A stretch of 64,000 bases of DNA from Siphonodentalium dalli (GCA_032622095.1 CP136065.1:23817141-23881140), one strand, 5' to 3'. Positions 10,473-21,775 are shown, counted from the stretch's first letter. Translations and numbers: made by a program. The notes: generated by a model from the sequence alone, not told the origin.

Positions 10473-13400
10473 CTGGGGAATATTACAAAGTGTTAAACCT
10501 CTCTTTTCTATATTGTATGGAATACTATTAGGGTCACTTCCTAATGGCGCTTTTGGCGCGTGCTGAAAGCAACAAAAAGTGCACTATTAGTAACACGCCA
10601 AAGCGACAAAAAGTGCGCCGTTATGGTGCACACGCCAAAAACGACCAAATGTGCGATATTAGCGCATGTTTCGGTGTGCCGAAAGCGAGAAAATGTGCAC
10701 TGTAACACTTTGTCGCTTTCAGCACGCCGAAACATGCGCTAATATCGCACATTTTGTCGCTTTCGGCGCGTTACTAATGGTTCACTTTTTGTCGCTTTCG
10801 TGGGCGATGAAAGCGCCATTAAGAATGGCCCTGATAGTATTCCATAATATTGATTCTCCCATTCAGTGATAATTGTATAGAATGGTCTATTATCATCTGG
10901 AGGGATGTTCAGGTAAAAATATAATCACATGGCAGACTGGAAACAGGTGATACAAGTACTGAAGCTTCATATTCATTGGTGGGAAAGGTTCAACAAACGA
11001 CCTATGTTGGTTGTTTGTTATACTTATTAACTGAATATTTGCTAAGGGAACTACTCATCAATGAGCATTTAGTATATAAATAATACATAAATCCTTTACC
11101 ATATTTCAAGATTTAATTATTTATGATAATAAGAATAAAGTAACTACTTATCATTGAAATTCACTGGGTTTCACTTGAGTTGACACACAAATCACATCAT
11201 AACCGTAAACTTTATAATTCTGTATATAGAAGATGAATACAAATTTCTCAATCTACTGCCTTGTCACCAAGCTATTTTTGCTAAATCACTATTCATTGAT
11301 AAAAACTAATCACAATATATCTAGATGATCACATTTGTTTTTAGAGAGATAGAATATATGAAGTTTAGATAGAGATTGAGATACCTTTGAAGAAATTTCT
11401 TTCTGACTCTCTCCATTTCTGTTTTTGAGTCTGTGCAGTCATACTCTATTGATGCGTATGCAGATGGAGGTCGCGTGGCAGGTGTTTGACTCAGCTTGGC
11501 CAGGAGTTTATCGACATCAATTACTTTGCAATCATCTCCTATAGATAAGATGATGGGGAACGTAACATTAAAGTAGCTCATAAAGTCATAATGTGAAGGC
11601 AATCTTAATTATTTAGGGATTATGTTCTCTAAATAGTTAAGTAGCCAATCATTCTCACTTTATTTTTTAAATCAAAGATTTGTGCCAAAGAACATACATG
11701 TTTGGTTCGGGTTATACCTCAGCATCAACTAAAAATGGGCCTGTCCTAGGTGGAACTAAGGAATACCCCCCATATTCAACATGTTATTCGAATGAAGTAG
11801 CCATTACCATATATTGGGCCCTGCAATTATGTCAACAGGTAACCCTAACCCTAAACCCCCCTAATGGGGGGGGGGCGGTATAATTAAGGTTGGTAGGTAG
11901 GCTCAAAATATTATTGTTTTTAACTAATTGTTTTTATTTTGGCATATTCTTATGACATTTCATGTCTTCTGCAAGATTGAGATGATATTAATTTTGATTA
12001 ACGCTTATGAAATGCTTATGAAATGCTTAACGCAATGCTTTGACAGAAAACAGTTATTACTGAGATATTTAGTAGTTTTTTTTTTTTTTTATTAATATAT
12101 TTTTTTTCAACGTCTACAAATCTTCAGGGTAGGGGTTTAAAATTTGTTTGGTAGGGAAATCTGAGTTTAGTTTGCAGAATGAGGTCCCCAGAGGGTGAAT
12201 TTAGTGATGCTATCCCGTCTGGGGACCTCACTCTGCTTAGGCCTAACCATATAACTGGGTTATATTTGACAAAACTCCTATGCTGTATATATGCTGTATA
12301 TATGTCCGACATACCAACAAAGGACACTGTTCGCAACCTGGGATCGTATTTTGACACAAACATGACAATGGATAAGCATATCTCTAATATGTGTAAGAAG
12401 GCGTTCAGAGGTTTATACAAAATCCGACAAATTAGACAATACCTCGATGTAGACTCAACTAAGACATTGGTCCATGCTTTTGTCACGTCACACTTAGATT
12501 ACTGTAATTCTTTACTGTATGGACTACCGGATTACCAGTGTGATCGCCTGCAAAAAGTGCTAAATGCTGCGGCGCGAGTTGTATCATACACTCCTCGGCA
12601 TGAACATATAACTCCAGTTCTCAAGCAATTACACTGGCTGCCAGTGGAGTATCGAATCATGTTCAAAATTATTTTGCTTGTATTCAAATCTCGTAATAAC
12701 ATGTCACCATTGTATATACAGGATATGATCAAAGACAGAAATGTGTGTACATATGGATTACGATCTGATAGTAGTATGCTTTTGTACATTCCTTTCAACA
12801 AACAGAAAACGTTTGGCGATAGGGCATTTTCATTTGCAGGTCCACATCTTTGGAATAGCATTCCACCTCACTTAAAAATATTCACTGATTTAAATAAGTT
12901 TAAGACCGGCCTCAAAACATATCTCTTTGATGTAGCATTTAATTCCTAGATATATGTGCATGTACATGTATTATGCTGATTAGGCAATGAGCTCGATGTA
13001 ATGTAAAGCGCCGTTGAATATGTACTCATAATATTGAGCGCTATACAAATTAATTATTGTATTGTATATAAAGAATGTATACATTGTAATGTGCATATGC
13101 ATCATTGCAGTCCTAGTTTTGAAGACGAACCAGTTTTCTCTGCGTGTTGTCTGTTGACAGTGGAACACTTCTCCTTTAGCCTCGTACAATACATCATGTC
13201 CTCCATAAGCGTTGACTTTGAGACAGTGATTTGACATTCTTGTTTACCAAGTTTAGCCTCTTGTTTATTTTCAGCATCCAATTCTTAAATGACAAAATAA
13301 TTAACATGAGGCCATCAAAACTTTCTTTACAAAATAGATTCTCCCATCAGTTATAAACATTATATATTGGAATGGTCTATTATTCATCTGGAGGGATGTT

Positions 13401-16400
13401 AAGGAAATATATAAGCAAAGACTTCTGTATGATATTAAAGGTCATGGTTAATTCATTTTATGTTTAGCGTCAATCTATGCATCAATCGACGCATTGCTTA
13501 GATTCAATCGATGCATTTACTTTTTGGTAGAAAATAATCACGTGTTTGATTAATTATTGGCATAATGCACATTCCATGTCCCAAAGAGTGTCCCCTGTGA
13601 AAATTCAGATAGAAACATTTACTCTTAGTCATTAACGCATGCCTCATTCACATAAGGTTAATGTAAAGAAGATATTGGTGCTAATATTTATGTTATATTA
13701 TAACAGCCCTCTTAATTCAGATTGTTTGGCTCAGCAATCCGCTATGGCAACCCCCTGTCGTGTCCCAGTTTGCTTCATAGCCAATTATGAGGGCTGTTAT
13801 AGTTACATAATTCTATATACATTAATATAAGTAACTTCAGAAATCTCTCGTGAAATAATTATTTAGCAATTCTCGGAATCCTGGATGACACTAAGCATAA
13901 ACTTAAGCATAAACATCAAGAACAATACACGACATCGCCAAAACATATTATAAAACTGGATGTTCAACTAAGGACGAAATATCGAGTGGGCACGAACATG
14001 TCAGACACCTTTTGGTGAATAATATTAATTTAAGCATCAACTTAGTTAACCATGGCCTAATAGCCTTTGCATGGACACAATTTTTGTGACATTCCAATTG
14101 TTTATCCACTCAAAAATGGCCATAACGTCAGTGGCCCAGTACACGATGTCCGGACGTCATTCCAGGACATAATTCGACAGTGGAGAAGTTAAAGTGATTA
14201 TTAACACTGCCATTCAGTAGATATTAATAGTTTATTATATCTTTGACATCAAAATATAAATTGTATCCCTACTCCCAGAAGACTGAACATGTTATCCTAC
14301 TCTCAAGATGTTATCCTTCTCTCAGCACTGTGTCATGACGTCATATTTTTGCATAATTCGGTATCCTTGGGCATTAATTTACGAGAAATAGCTGGTGATG
14401 TTGCAGCTTTAAGAATGAGTTAGGTCTATCCATGTTTCATTGTGGTCTGGGTCAGTCTGGGTGGCAACAAACTGGTATAGAAAATATAATAAACACAATA
14501 GTTAACTGTTCTGAGTGGCATACAATTTATCTCCTCTCGTGAGATGAGAGGATTATTTTCACTCAGCTATCGCCTCGTAAAAATAATCCTCCACATCTCA
14601 ATGGAGGAGAAAAACCATACGCTACTCAGAAAGTTAATACATAATTTTTATAATTATAGCAAAGAGAAAGCATCTTTAAAGGCATGGGCGGCATTCGTTT
14701 CAGAAATATTTATATTTGTTCAAATCGCCATCAACAGAAGGAACACCAAAATATATACAGTTCCGCTCATATGCCAATCATATTCAGCGTGTAAATAGTA
14801 TATTGTCGTCAAGACGTACGATGGTGTACATAAACAAGAGACTGCTCATGTTACAGAAGTTGTGCTTCTGTTTACATAACACAGCACAATTCTATTGGTT
14901 AATCACACAAAAATGATATAAACGCTCTTTATCATTTCCGTATCAGGAAAACAGTAACAAATAACGCTCCTTATGTTTACCATATCCGGATCTAAACAAA
15001 AGCCAGGAAACGTAATGTTTTTTGCTTTTTTTTTTACATAACAAAGGGAACAAAATTGACAATAACATACTGTTTATGCCATATATCTGATTGGTATAAT
15101 AACAAAGTATGTCTATATCTTACTATTCCTTCTGTTTATGGCGGTTATTGACGGAGGTGAATATTTTAGCAGCATACCCACCGCCAATGTCGCCCGTATC
15201 TTTAATGGTCAAGTCAATATTTCTTTTCTGGACAGTTACGTGTTATTCCGTGTCCGATTCCAGAATTCCAATGAATACAATGGCAGTTTTTTCTCGGGGT
15301 CCGATTTTTGTGTTCGAAGTTGTATTTTATATGACTTCAATGCAACTTCCTGGGACATATAATGCTCATAGACGCTAGTTCAGTATTTATCGCCCTATTT
15401 CGATACAGGGAAAAATTCCAAAGCGAATATGATTAGGTGTATTTTTGAAGCGCAAACCAGCATGCAGCATTAAAAATGTAAATAAATATATCCTTACTTT
15501 CCTTAACCCTCTGAGCAGTATCCTTTGAGATTTCCACTAATATCTTTGATCCATGTACTGGCCATCGATTGAGCTCGGACTTTGCTCTCAATGCTGAGTT
15601 GTAGTCAAAATATCGGGCAAACCTGAAACAAATTTTTCGAGTAAGCTACAGCTAACTGCATTATAAACAGTATTATCAATAGCCTTGTCTAATTTAAAAA
15701 TAGGCTTTGCTTGGAAAAACCACTGTCAATACAGTAAAGCACAGACCATTATAAACTGATGATATATTTAGACATTAATGAAAGTGTTGAGGGGAGGGGA
15801 TAATTTCATGTGTTACAGTCAACGGAGCGTTTACGAGTGCGGAAAGACTTGTAGCCATTGCCAAAGGATTTATCATGGAAAGAGTAAAATCCAAGATGGC
15901 TGCTGGCGGCCATGTTTTATGGCCGAATGACCTCAAAATGACTTCGTTCCCATCTACATATCAATGTTAACAACCATTACAAATTTCATGATGATCAGAC
16001 ATTAAGTACGGCCTGTAGCCCATGATAATGGATTGAATTTTTTTTTCCGAATAACTCGTTCCCATCTACATATCATGTCAACAGCTATGACAAATTCCCT
16101 AATGATCCCACCAAAGGTACGAACTGTAGCCTGTACTAAAGGAAATCTTTTATGTACATTCTCCATGTACCCAACAATTTTATGTGAACATTATTTAATC
16201 ATCCCGAAGAATTAATCTTGAATTATCACAACAAATATTATGCATATAATGTGATGAAATAGTCTCTGAGAGGGAAGAAGAGGATCTGTCATCATAAATA
16301 GGCCAGATGGTTCTTGAGAAGAAGTTGCTTACTATGAAGGGAAAGAGTTATGGCCATGGCTTCGCACCTATATGACCTAGTGACCTCATTTGAACAAATT

Positions 16401-18600
16401 TGAATCTTAGTCAAACAAGGACGCTCCATACCAAATATAAGCTAAATAGGCGCGATGGTTCTTGAGAAGTCGTTTTAAGAATTTCTTATGAGGGGAAAGA
16501 GTGATGACCCTGGCTTCGCACCTATTTGACCGGATGACCTCATTTGAACAAATGTGAAAGTGAGCTATCTAAAGAACATCCACACCAAATATAAACCCAT
16601 TCGGTCTTATGGTTCTGGAGAAAAAAGACAATTGTTGACAGACAAAAGGCCGGAAGCCCCAACGGATGGATGAGGAATGATGATTATAGATTCACTGGAG
16701 ACTTTGTCTCAGATGAGCTAAAAAGTATTTGAACTCCACCTTTATATAAATCTTACCCATAAGTGAACTCTTGCGAAGAGTGCATGCGATTCACACTCTC
16801 GTCAGCTATATAAGCGGCAGAAAAATTTCCACAACCTTTAAATATCTCTTCAAGTTCAGTCTGAAAAATATATGGAGAGATATCTAGCTTATTATAAATC
16901 CAGATGCATTTGTTATCAACAAGAAATTTAGTAAAAATGGGGATGTTGGCATTGTATTACCTTCCAAGCATATTGTCACTACCCTATATGATAATCCACC
17001 ATGACGGTACAATGTACGATGTACATGCCACATAAATCAGGCAGTCTCAAGAATTTGAATGCAATACAGTAATGCTCTAATTAATCGACCTCTTAACCAA
17101 AGCAGAATTATGGGTAACTTTTCAGGATTTAGTCGGAAATATGGCTTGTTGCCATTCATCGGAAAGCTCTCGGGGAGAGCTTTCCGATGAATGGCAACAA
17201 GCCATATTTCCGACTAAATCCTGAAAAGTTACCCATAATTCTGCTTTGGTTAAGAGGTCGATTAATTAGAGCATTACTCTATATCAATGGTTATTTCTTA
17301 CGAGTAATCGCGACACATCTGTAAAAGCATGGATATGCAGTTGGAGTGTAACGAATAATGGTGATTCAATAAAAGCATGGATATGCAGTTGGAGTGTAAC
17401 GAATAATGGTGATTCAATAAAAGCATGGATATGCAGTTGGAGTGTAACGAATAATGGTGATTCAATAAAAGCATGGATATGCAGTAGGAGTATAATGAGT
17501 AATCACGATATATGTGTAAAAGGATGGATCTGCAATATGAGAGCGACGAATAATGGTGATTCATGTGTATACTAAGAATGGATATGCAGTAGGGGTATGA
17601 CAAATAATCACAATACATCTGTAAAAGCATGGATCTGTAACGAATAATGGCGATTCATGCATAAAAGCATGGATATGCAGTAGGGGTGTAATGAGTAATC
17701 GACATTCATGTGTAAAATCATGGATATGCAGTAGGGGTATAACAGTAATGGATATGAAGAATCATATTGCGATACATTTTAACAGATGTATCGCAATGCG
17801 CTTATTCCCATATTTTGATGTACATGTCCAGTTCCTTAGTGGCTGTGAATAGTAAATGTAGCATTCAACACTAATGGACATCCAACTAAAGCTCAACCAC
17901 AATTGTTACAGAGTGACTAAATTAAAGCCATGGAATACTATGCTATTAGAAATGTGAAATGGAATTACAAGTCCAAAATTTGTCCACTGCAGGTTAAAAT
18001 TTCAATAATTTTTCAAGTCTCAAGTGAATCGCGATACAAATATCGTAGCAGGGTGTATCATTACAGCTGTAATATGCAGGGATTTAAAATTTGAGTATGT
18101 GCTTTTTGTGTAAACATATTTTTATTTCCAAATCCAAACAATTAACATAATTCATTACATAATTAACCAACAAAACAAGCTTCATAATTATTGGTAAGAC
18201 ACATGTGTAATATTAAGGCGTGAGATGACGTCAGGCCATTATTTAAATGACTTGTGATCGCTGAAGTTTATGATTGTTGTTTTCGATGACTACTACGCGT
18301 TGCTTCACGTTTATTTGACAATATGATAAAAGGTATCTCAAACTCGTTCTATTTTATACGTAATTTATCAACCTCGTCCACTAAAGTCTATTTGAGCCTC
18401 TGTAAACCTCGGCTCAAATCAAATTTAGTGAACTCAGTTGATAAATTCCATATAAAATAGAAACTCACGTGAGATCCTCGAAATACAGATGACACATATA
18501 TGTAAAATACAAGAGATAATTTTGCCGCTGTACATACCTTAGTGGTCTTCCATGGCAACGCCGCAATATAAACAGAGTAAAGGTCAGGAATAGGCATCAT
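9970..18600 (-). CDS. RRM-domain protein, 5' part of gene (six exons)
   Basis: Six exons chain without a stop and with matching phases (0,2,1,1,2,1), giving at least 367 residues. Residues ~7-88 form an RNA recognition motif: RNP2-like VYIAALPW at 10-17 and RNP1-like YGFARYFDY at 55-63, spread over exons 1-3. Then follow a Lys/Glu-rich segment, a segment with KLSQTPATRPPSAY, and a long acidic Ser/Asp-rich part (SGDSGNESD, DDPGDQSS, SPDDDPLAQF). The start is the first of two adjacent ATGs at 18600; an in-frame TGA at 18612-18610 in the same exon forces it. RRM implies RNA binding; target and process are unknown. I do not recognise the family. The gene should continue beyond 9970 (exon ends in phase 1 at a GTGGGT donor), but no next exon was found. 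Confidence 0.75.
10516..10846. mobile_element. Large foldback MITE inside RRM-gene intron
   Basis: TA-flanked palindrome: TGGAATACTATTAGGG at the left pairs with CCCTGATAGTATTCCA at the right; the interior repeats GCGACAAAAAGTGC and its complement four or more times in alternating orientation. It ends 43 nt before the exon 6 acceptor in gene orientation. Confidence 0.75.
10848..10912. repeat. Dispersed repeat, copy 1 of 3
   Basis: GATTCTCCCAT ... GAATGGTCTATTAT ... TCTGGAGGGATGTT. Related copies are at about 13337-13402 and 22370-22425, the first two in introns of the RRM gene and the third near its possible 5' exon. Confidence 0.6.
11385..11538 (-). CDS. RRM gene exon 5
   Basis: Acceptor ATCTATAG, 154 nt, donor AG|GTATCT (phase 2). 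Encodes DVDKLLAKLSQTPATRPPSA and a charged helix ending RVRKKFLQ. Confidence 0.75.
12176..12238. repeat. GAGGTCCCC foldback fragment
   Basis: GCAGAATGAGGTCCCCAGAG at 12176 pairs with CTGGGGACCTCACTCTGC ending about 12237. An abbreviated copy of the family seen at 56823 and 60085; it abuts the LINE fragment. Confidence 0.75.
12302..12949 (+). pseudogene. CR1/L2-type LINE reverse transcriptase, 3' fragment
   Basis: Encodes the region C-terminal to the polymerase palm: NLGSYFDTNMTMDKHI, then CNSLLYGLP and LQKVLNAAARVV, typical of CR1/L2/jockey-group LINEs. The frame is open to a natural stop at 12949, but endonuclease and polymerase motifs are missing, so the copy is 5'-truncated. About 13000-13070 carries GTAAAGCGCC and GCGCTATACAAATTAA, the 3' UTR words of L2-like elements. 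It lies antisense in the RRM-gene intron, its tail about 60 bp from exon 4. Confidence 0.88.
13131..13283 (-). CDS. RRM gene exon 4
   Basis: Acceptor TTTAAG, 153 nt, donor G|GTTCGT (phase 1). The donor is weak, but only this one keeps phase with exon 5. Product is Lys/Glu/Gln-rich and may form a short coiled coil. Confidence 0.65.
13337..13402. repeat. Dispersed repeat, copy 2 of 3
   Basis: Same words as 10848-10912 (GATTCTCCCAT, GGAATGGTCTATTAT, CTGGAGGGATGTT). Confidence 0.6.
13435..13670. repeat. Repeat shared with 39830-40090
   Basis: GGTTAATTCATTTTATGTTTAG occurs here (13447) and at 39836 in the same orientation, while the segment AAATTCAGATAGAAACATTTACTC (13598) matches 40039-40065 inverted. 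Probably two rearranged copies of one palindromic element. Confidence 0.5.
14050..14188. mobile_element. TTAA MITE, family D, short copy
   Basis: TTAA at 14046-14049 and 14189-14192. Read on the minus strand it begins CTTCTCCACTGTCG and continues through TGTACTGGGCC and TTATGGCCATTTT, aligning with the left part of 6609-6934. Confidence 0.65.
14193..15490. other. Intron sequence, no gene recognised
   Basis: Within the exon 3-exon 4 intron of the RRM gene. 15109-15378 is open in two overlapping plus-strand frames but shows no family motif. Confidence 0.4.
15498..15622 (-). CDS. RRM gene exon 3
   Basis: Acceptor TTTGTTTCAG, 125 nt, donor A|GTAAGG (phase 1). Completes RNP1 (YGFARYFDY) and encodes the second helix and last strand (WPVHGSKILVEI). 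An alternative donor GTTAAG lies 10 nt upstream. Confidence 0.82.
15669..15751. repeat. 83-bp duplicated intron segment, copy A
   Basis: AGTATTATCAATAGCCTTGT through CAGACCATTA; about 90% identical to 18646-18729, same orientation. Lies 47 bp upstream of exon 3 in gene orientation. Confidence 0.85.
15900..16720 (+). repeat. Degenerate tandem repeat, intergenic/intronic type
   Basis: Units carry GGTTCTTGAGAAG, GGGAAAGAGT.ATG, GGCTTCGCACCTAT, GACCTCATTTGAACAAAT and ACCAAATATAA at 16308-16440 and 16458-16600; the end has GACAGACAAAAGGCCGGAAG and CAGATGAGCTAAAA. A 5' pair repeats TTCCCATCTACATATCA (15947 and 16068). This repeat type is frequent in bivalve genomes in my recollection. Confidence 0.65.
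16757..16860 (-). CDS. RRM gene exon 2
   Basis: Acceptor ATTTTTCAG, 104 nt, donor GG|GTAAGA (phase 2). Encodes TELEEIFKGCGNFSAAYI, the first helix and second strand of the RRM. Confidence 0.82.
17067..17279. mobile_element. Mariner-like hairpin MITE, perfect arms
   Basis: TA (17065-17066, 17280-17281) flanks two arms of ~103 bp that are complementary with no mismatch seen, apart from the outermost base, around a ~4 bp loop at about 17173. Starts CAGTAATGCTCTAATTAATC. Lies in the exon 1-exon 2 intron of the RRM gene. Confidence 0.88.
17320..17752 (+). repeat. 48-bp minisatellite
   Basis: Unit begins AAAAGCATGGATATGCAGTT and includes GTGTAACGAATAATGGTGAT. The first three units (from 17323, 17371, 17419) are near identical; later units degenerate and vary in length. 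48 is a multiple of three, which explains a long apparent ORF on the minus strand (17298-17630) that I do not regard as a gene. Confidence 0.9.
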
Positions 18601-18621
18601 GGAGTTTCATCACACACTGAT
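18538..18621 (-). CDS. RRM gene exon 1 (first coding)
   Basis: Acceptor CATTTACAG, 21 nt of 5' UTR, then ATGATG and 21 codons ending at donor AAG|GTATGT (phase 0). Encodes the first beta strand, VYIAALPW. Confidence 0.78.
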
Positions 18622-18645
18622 CTGTAAATGTATCACAATACTGAG

Positions 18646-18729
18646 AGTATTATCAATAGCCTTGTCTCATTTAAAAATAGGCTTTGCTTGGAAAAACCAC
18701 TGACAATACAGTCAAGCGCAGACCATTAC
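18646..18729. repeat. 83-bp duplicated intron segment, copy B
   Basis: Second copy of 15669-15751, 25 bp upstream of exon 1 in gene orientation. Confidence 0.85.
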
Positions 18730-19694
18730 TGCCCTAAAACATGTCCTCTCCACCTATTATATACAAGTAGTATGTCAATTAAAATTAAAATAACATTCAA
18801 TATATATATATAACATAAGTGAACAGCACCCCCTATAATCATCTGCTAATTGATTAGGCAATAAAGCTTAACTGGTAATAATGAGGTACTCATGGCAGTG
18901 TGCTATCAAACAATGGGCCAATAAATGCGATAAAACATTAATAAGGATTAACACTAATGAATCCTCTGTCATAAAGCTGAATTGCAGATGGTGGGCAGTG
19001 GTATATTGTCACAAATTGTCAATGTAACAATGGTGGGATTAAAGAAGTCTAGACATGGTATTAGAAGATATGGATATAATTTACAGATGTTAGATGTTAA
19101 ATAAACCAACAATATTATTTAATTGTGAGACCAGAAAATGGCCCCAAAAAATCAGAATTGGCCAAAATATTTTTTGGCCCAGTGTGAACACAAACAGATG
19201 GGAGTCGATACCAGATGATGGATCATCTGATATTTAATATGGTTACTATAACATAGTCATTATATAAGGATTTAATTCATCATCATCATATCAATGTTTG
19301 AAATAGCCCATGCTAAAACATGTTAGCATTATTCAACTAAATTTTAGCATACATAATGTGCCCAGAGCATAAATACTGGGTTATGATAACAATCTTTATG
19401 CTTGGACACGGTAGAACATCCTTCTTTTCTATTTCTCTGCATTTTCTCCCCGCAGTGTTTGTTTGGCCCATGCATATTACTCATTCACATATCAGCTTAA
19501 TCTTACTTTTCATCATGCGTAAAATGTACAATATACGTTTGATATACACAGCCAATCAGCACACGCATAACTCAATTTTGCCTTAACATGAGCTTTTAGT
19601 AGTTCTTTTTACCAACAACTTCCCCCCCCTCTCACATTGCTGGCATAGCTATTTTATTTCAGACTTTCCAGGTGAACATTCCTTATCCTTGGCA

Positions 19695-19878
19695 CTTTGT
19701 TGCCCTCACCTTCTTGTCTACATTATTTGTTGCCCTCACCTTCTTGTCTACATTATTTGTTGCCCTCATCTACTTGTCTACATTATTTGTTGCCCTCACC
19801 TACTTGTCTACATTATTTGTTGCCCTCACCTTCTTGTCTACATTATTTGTTGTCCTCACCTTCCTGTCTACATTATAT
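19695..19878 (+). repeat. 30-bp minisatellite, six copies
   Basis: Unit TTGCCCTCACCTTCTTGTCT + ACATTATTTG. Six tandem copies with a few substitutions. Unit length divisible by three keeps all three plus-strand frames open, so the ORFs here are artefacts. Confidence 0.95.
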
Positions 19879-20447
19879 TGCTTCTATTATTTCTGGCTGT
19901 TTTTCGAGTTCAAATTATTAATTGAAAGCTCCCTATTATAATGCAATGTACGCGCTCATATGAACGACTTAACACATACAACAGATCGTATCAACGCAAT
20001 GTAAACGGACGAATGCAACTCATCTGAATACTCCTTTTCTGTTGCAAATAAAGTCTAATTAAAATGTTGCATTTCATTTTGAAAATTTGTTCAGTGAAAC
20101 GAACTGAAAAATTATCTTAAAAGGAGATTTGATATGCTGTTGTTGTAAATGAAGTTCCCAAACCCTGAATATATCATTAATAGAAGGTCCTGATCATTAT
20201 TTACCTAAATTGTGAAATTTGTATTAAAGATTTTCTTAGTGGAGCATCCCATGTTGTTTCTAATACAAATTCCGCAATATGTAATGCACTTCATATTTAC
20301 TTTGAATCTAAAATTGACTGGCGTTTTCCTCTTGTGGGCGTATTCCTCTTGTGGACTAACGGAAATGCTAATTCATATGCTTACTAGTATGAACAATGGA
20401 TGCCAACTAATGACATGAACTCATCTTGAGTTTTAGTAACAACTTAC

Positions 20448-20497
20448 CTTGAACGATGAGCAAATATGTGGCCCCAAAAGTTTGTCAATCATGATGG
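20448..20497 (-). other. Possible 5' UTR exon of RRM gene
   Basis: A 50-nt segment between a good acceptor (TTTTATTGCAG) and a consensus donor (AAG|GTAAGT). Joined to the first coding exon it would carry an upstream ORF of 18 codons (from ATG at 20492) that stops before the main start. Support is splice signals only. Confidence 0.35.
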
Positions 20498-20539
20498 CTG
20501 CAATAAAATAGATTTAATTAGAATATCGACTATCTTGTT

Positions 20540-20940
20540 CCAAGTCTGAGTTTAGAGTGCCTGCCATTTGCAGAATGAGGTCCCCAGAGGGTGAATTTAG
20601 TGACACTATCCCGCATAGTGGGCTAGCATCACAAAATTCACCCTCTGGGGACCTCATTCTGCTTAGGCCTCATCTTCTGTGGAAAGTTTCTTTATTATCA
20701 AATTTCTACAGAAACTTATTCACATAGATTCTATCTCTTTTTTACTTTAGTTTCTCTATATCCCCAAATTGGCAGACGACACATTGCATAATCGAGGTTC
20801 CCAATGGGTGTACATCACAATATTCAACATTTGGGAACATCAATCTGAGTCTATGTCTCCCATATCAGATGAGGTCATGCAGAATGAGGTTCCCAGAGGG
20901 TGAATTTGGTGATGCTAGCATGCTGGCTACCAAAAAACTA
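20540..20940. mobile_element. GAGGTCCCC foldback family, long variant
   Basis: Hairpin GCAGAATGAGGTCCCCAGAG ... CTCATTCTGC at 20572-20664, then an internal region (TTTCTTTATTATCAAATTTC, ACACATTGCATAATCGAGG) shared with 30980-31425 and, inverted, 37735-38340, then a second half-hairpin at 20880-20925. Non-coding. Confidence 0.7.
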
Positions 20941-21112
20941 AAATATGCAATGAAAAATGTTTTATTTTCTCGCAGAAATTAATGATTTCAGATAGTAGAC
21001 AGAGTGTAGACTGTAGTTGGATTCCTATTATAGCTAGATAATGCAGTGCATTTTTTGCAAATGACAAAAAAATACAAAAAAAATTTGTTTTAAACTACTG
21101 TTTTGTACTTAA

Positions 21113-21457
21113 AGGGGTACTGTACACAAAATCTAGCCATTTATGGGACCATCTCCTTTTATACTCAACAGAATATATGCAACAAATGAATCAATTTGAG
21201 TAATGGATTAGTGAAAAGTACACTTATGTGCTCTATGAAAGATGCAAACAACATGGTAATTATAATGAAAATGGATTTATGACTCCAGTCATAAATTCAT
21301 TTTCATTATAATTACCATGTTATTTGCATTATACATAGAACATATGAGCATATTTTCCACTCATCCATGGCTCAAATTCATTCATTTGTTGCATATATTT
21401 TATTCAGTATAAAAGGAGATGGTCCCATAAATGGCCGGATTTAGGGTACAGTCCCCC
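21113..21457. mobile_element. TTAA foldback, family C (Kolobok-like), short copy
   Basis: TTAA (21109-21112, 21458-21461) with AGGGGTACTGTAC at the left and GTACAGTCCCCCT at the right. Arms of ~165 bp pair around AGTCATAAAT. TTAA plus AGGG ends recalls Kolobok/T2 elements. Confidence 0.8.
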
Positions 21458-21775
21458 TTAAATTGAACATACCAGTATCTCTTATATTGTGTGGGTAAAC
21501 AGCTGTTGCTATAATACCAAAGCATACATTGGTTATAAATTGTGATTTTTTTCCCCTTCAAATTGACGTTTGAAATTAAGATTTGTTTTAAATTAACGAA
21601 TGGGGCGCAGCCTTAAGCTGAAATTACCACACAAAGGTATTACAAAAATATAGAATGTTTATCCATAAATGATGTCACACACATATGTATTCCTAACAAA
21701 CTGTTTGAAGGGTGAAGGGCAATGTGATATTCTATTGGTCAGTGAGCACTCATTAGCGGCCATGTTGTGGCTTAA

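Noticed and set aside
11838-11882. CCCTAACCCTAAACCCC, telomere-like repeat
   Set aside because: Only two to three units, degenerate, and followed by a G run; not enough for an interstitial telomere.
17298-17630. 110-codon minus-strand repetitive ORF
   Set aside because: Produced by a 48-bp minisatellite whose length is a multiple of three.
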